The notes beneath the pieces are model-generated. The model was not told where the DNA came from and did not search any database. It saw only the letters and a program-made list of their open reading frames with translations. Shown here in pieces: positions 14,346 through 15,921 of a DNA stretch of 15,921 bases (position 1 is the first letter of the stretch; the number at the start of each line of letters is the position of its first letter). Made by a program: the position numbers and the translations under genes. The stretch spans positions 1 through 15,921 of the forward strand of contig DJBN01000076.1 of assembly GCA_002430075.1 (NCBI GenBank), given 5' to 3'. The stretch comes from Actinobacteria bacterium UBA5975 (lineage in GTDB: Bacteria > Actinomycetota > Actinomycetes > Nanopelagicales > Nanopelagicaceae).

Positions 14346-15391
14346 CAATAATTCCAAAGCCAGCAAAACCATGGACTTCGACTCCTTCCGCACGGGCCAA
14401 AGAGATAGCTCTTTTTCTAGGATCAATTTTACTCACCGTCATTGTCGTTCAAGTGACTGCATTTAAAGGAAAATTGGCCTATTTCTTTATTTTCTTTCTG
14501 CTTTATGCACTCACCACTGCAATCTTTCAATACAGCGCTCGTGGGATGGCTGCTGCAAAAGATGCACTTGTTAAAGCGATCGTTGTTTTGGGCGCCGTAG
14601 TTACAGTTCTACCGATTGCATCAATCATTTTCACTGTTGCAAGTAAGGGGCTTCCAGGGATTCGTCCTGGCCTATTCACGAACGACATGTCACTTGCTAC
14701 CTCTACCGACCCTCTCACCAACGGTGGATTACTTCACGCAATAACAGGAACTCTGACCCTAGTCAGCATTTCTCTCTTTCTGAGCGTACCAATTGGAATT
14801 CTTACAGCACTCTATTTGACAGAAATTAAAGGTCGATTTACAAATCCAATTCGCTTCCTGGTGCAAGCGATGAGCGGAGTCCCCTCTATTGTCGCTGGTT
14901 TATTCATTCTCTCTGCGGTTTTATATCCAATTACGAAGTCTTACTCAGGATTCATGGGAGCACTTGCTCTTACGATTCTCATGATTCCAACGATTACAAG
15001 AACTTCTGAAGAAGTCCTATTACTTATTCCGAATGAATTGCGCGAGGCAGGAGTTGCTTTAGGCGGTACGCAATGGCGCACTGTGGCCATGATTGTTCTG
15101 CCCGCAGCACGAAGCGGATTGGTAACAGCCATGATATTAGGCGTCGCACGAATTTCAGGAGAGACTGCTCCACTCCTGTTGCTCACCGGCGGTGGCGACA
15201 AGGTCAACCCGAACCCATTTAGCGGTTCTCTTGGATCCCTGCCTTATTACATATGGAAATCTTTCAACGCGGGATCACCAGAAGCCATCACGCGCGCTTG
15301 GGCGGGCTTATTAGTTCTTCTGGTCGTCGTACTCATACTTTTCACTCTTGCACGTCTGCTTACTAATCAAAAAATGAAGGCGAGAAAATGA
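14342..15391 (+). CDS. pstA: Phosphate ABC transporter permease PstA with N-terminal extension
   Basis: Second membrane subunit of the phosphate importer. Of 349 residues, the conserved permease core runs from about 75 to 341 and includes the coupling motif REAGVALGGTQWRT (234-247) and ISGETAPLLL (271-280). Before the core, two additional hydrophobic segments (about 21-41 and 45-63) give roughly eight helices instead of the usual six of E. coli PstA (about 296 residues). The start is set by the ATGA overlap with pstC at 14342-14345, and the stop overlaps the pstB start in the same way. The extended N-terminus may be a lineage feature. Confidence 0.95.
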   Translation: MTIIPKPAKPWTSTPSARAKEIALFLGSILLTVIVVQVTAFKGKLAYFFIFFLLYALTTAIFQYSARGMAAAKDALVKAIVVLGAVVTVLPIASIIFTVASKGLPGIRPGLFTNDMSLATSTDPLTNGGLLHAITGTLTLVSISLFLSVPIGILTALYLTEIKGRFTNPIRFLVQAMSGVPSIVAGLFILSAVLYPITKSYSGFMGALALTILMIPTITRTSEEVLLLIPNELREAGVALGGTQWRTVAMIVLPAARSGLVTAMILGVARISGETAPLLLLTGGGDKVNPNPFSGSLGSLPYYIWKSFNAGSPEAITRAWAGLLVLLVVVLILFTLARLLTNQKMKARK

Positions 15392-15921
15392 TGAACGCAA
15401 CAGTTAAGCCAAGTTCACTTGCAGAGGTAGCAAGTGCGGGGGCAGGTCGCATTCCTTCTGCTGGCGCACTTGGATCGGGATTAGAAACGCGCGGAATTCA
15501 TGCATGGTTTGGAAAGAATCATGTTCTCTCAGATATCAATCTCGATTTCGCTGCTGGCTCTGTTACCGCACTGATCGGACCATCAGGGTGCGGAAAATCA
15601 ACCTTTATTAGAACTGTCAATCGAATGCACGAATTTATCCCAGGTGCAGCAATGGCGGGTGAAGTTCTCCTCGATGGAAAAGATATCTATGCGCCCGGAG
15701 TAGATGTCACCAAAATTCGTCTTCGCATAGGAATGGTTTTTCAAAAGCCAAACCCGTTCCCTTCAATGACTATCGGAGAAAATGTGCTCTCTGGATTGAA
15801 GTTGGCTCAAATCAAAGTTTCCAAGAAGGATGATCTCCTTGAAGAATGTCTGGAACGAGCAGGTTTATGGAATGAAGTGAAAGATCGTCTAGATGCATTT
15901 GGTGGCTCTCTTTCTGGTGGC
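15388..15921 (+). CDS. pstB: Phosphate ABC transporter ATP-binding protein PstB (cut by window end)
   Basis: ATPase that powers the Pst importer. The first 178 residues are visible; the frame stays open to the last base. Walker A is GPSGCGKST at 64-72, the Q-loop is FQKPNPFP at 118-125 with Q119, and the sequence ends inside the ABC signature (SLSGG). VNRMHEFIPGA after Walker A is typical of PstB. About 30 residues rich in A, G and S precede the core, more than in most PstB proteins. The ATG at 15388 overlaps the pstA stop (ATGA); a second ATG follows at 15391, and no later ATG precedes the core. Walker B and the H-loop lie beyond the window. Confidence 0.95.
   Translation, partial: MMNATVKPSSLAEVASAGAGRIPSAGALGSGLETRGIHAWFGKNHVLSDINLDFAAGSVTALIGPSGCGKSTFIRTVNRMHEFIPGAAMAGEVLLDGKDIYAPGVDVTKIRLRIGMVFQKPNPFPSMTIGENVLSGLKLAQIKVSKKDDLLEECLERAGLWNEVKDRLDAFGGSLSGG

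Noticed and set aside
15415..15430. GTTCACT inside the start of pstB as another PHO box.
   Set aside because: A single unit within coding sequence with no second 11-base repeat on either side.

Overview
The window looks like a chromosomal piece of a small-genome, low-to-mid G+C actinobacterium. G+C is roughly the mid-40s percent by eye; I did not compute it. Gene borders are very tight, with ATGA overlaps and gaps of 2-4 bases. A PhoR/PhoP (SenX3/RegX3-like) pair diverges from phoU, an arrangement known in Actinobacteria, and a Streptomyces-type PHO box lies between them. These traits together suggest the freshwater planktonic Actinobacteria (acI / Nanopelagicales) or close relatives. That placement is an inference from style and content, not from a marker gene.

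Layout. (1) 63-2126, plus strand: a DoxX-Rieske fusion membrane protein, then a secreted HtrA/DegP-like trypsin-PDZ protease. (2) 2208-5975, minus strand: a compact run glpK-galT-galK (glycerol kinase, galactose-1-phosphate uridylyltransferase, galactokinase). Diverging from it at 6043-7698 is glpD, the FAD-dependent glycerol-3-phosphate dehydrogenase. A 67-base gap between the two starts carries a 6-bp-arm inverted repeat. Together these genes take glycerol to dihydroxyacetone phosphate and carry the first two Leloir steps for galactose. (3) 7688-12617, minus strand, read from right to left: a PhoR/SenX3-like kinase with no membrane helices, a PhoP/RegX3-like regulator, a stand-alone NAD(P)HX dehydratase, an orphan NarL/FixJ-type response regulator, an 89-residue protein resembling the C-terminal domain of actinobacterial DnaX, and a secreted GH25 lysozyme. 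Spacing allows one long transcription unit, with a possible internal promoter at 9963-10017. (4) 12708-15921, plus strand: phoU-pstC-pstA-pstB, the phosphate ABC transporter and its regulator, with pstB cut by the window end. No pstS is visible.

How it works together. Under phosphate limitation PhoP would bind the PHO box at 12646-12667. It could then drive both the phoR-phoP side and the phoU-pst side, with PhoU/Pst reporting phosphate flux to a kinase that appears to be cytosolic.

The most unusual points are the free-standing DnaX-domain-like protein translationally coupled to a lysozyme, the soluble PhoR, the DoxX-Rieske fusion with an internal Tat-like segment, and the joining of glycerol kinase with galactose genes. 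There is no stretch above 300 bases without a gene. Bases 1-62 and the convergent gap 2127-2207 hold nothing I can name with confidence. I see no tRNA, rRNA, CRISPR, insertion sequence or prophage.
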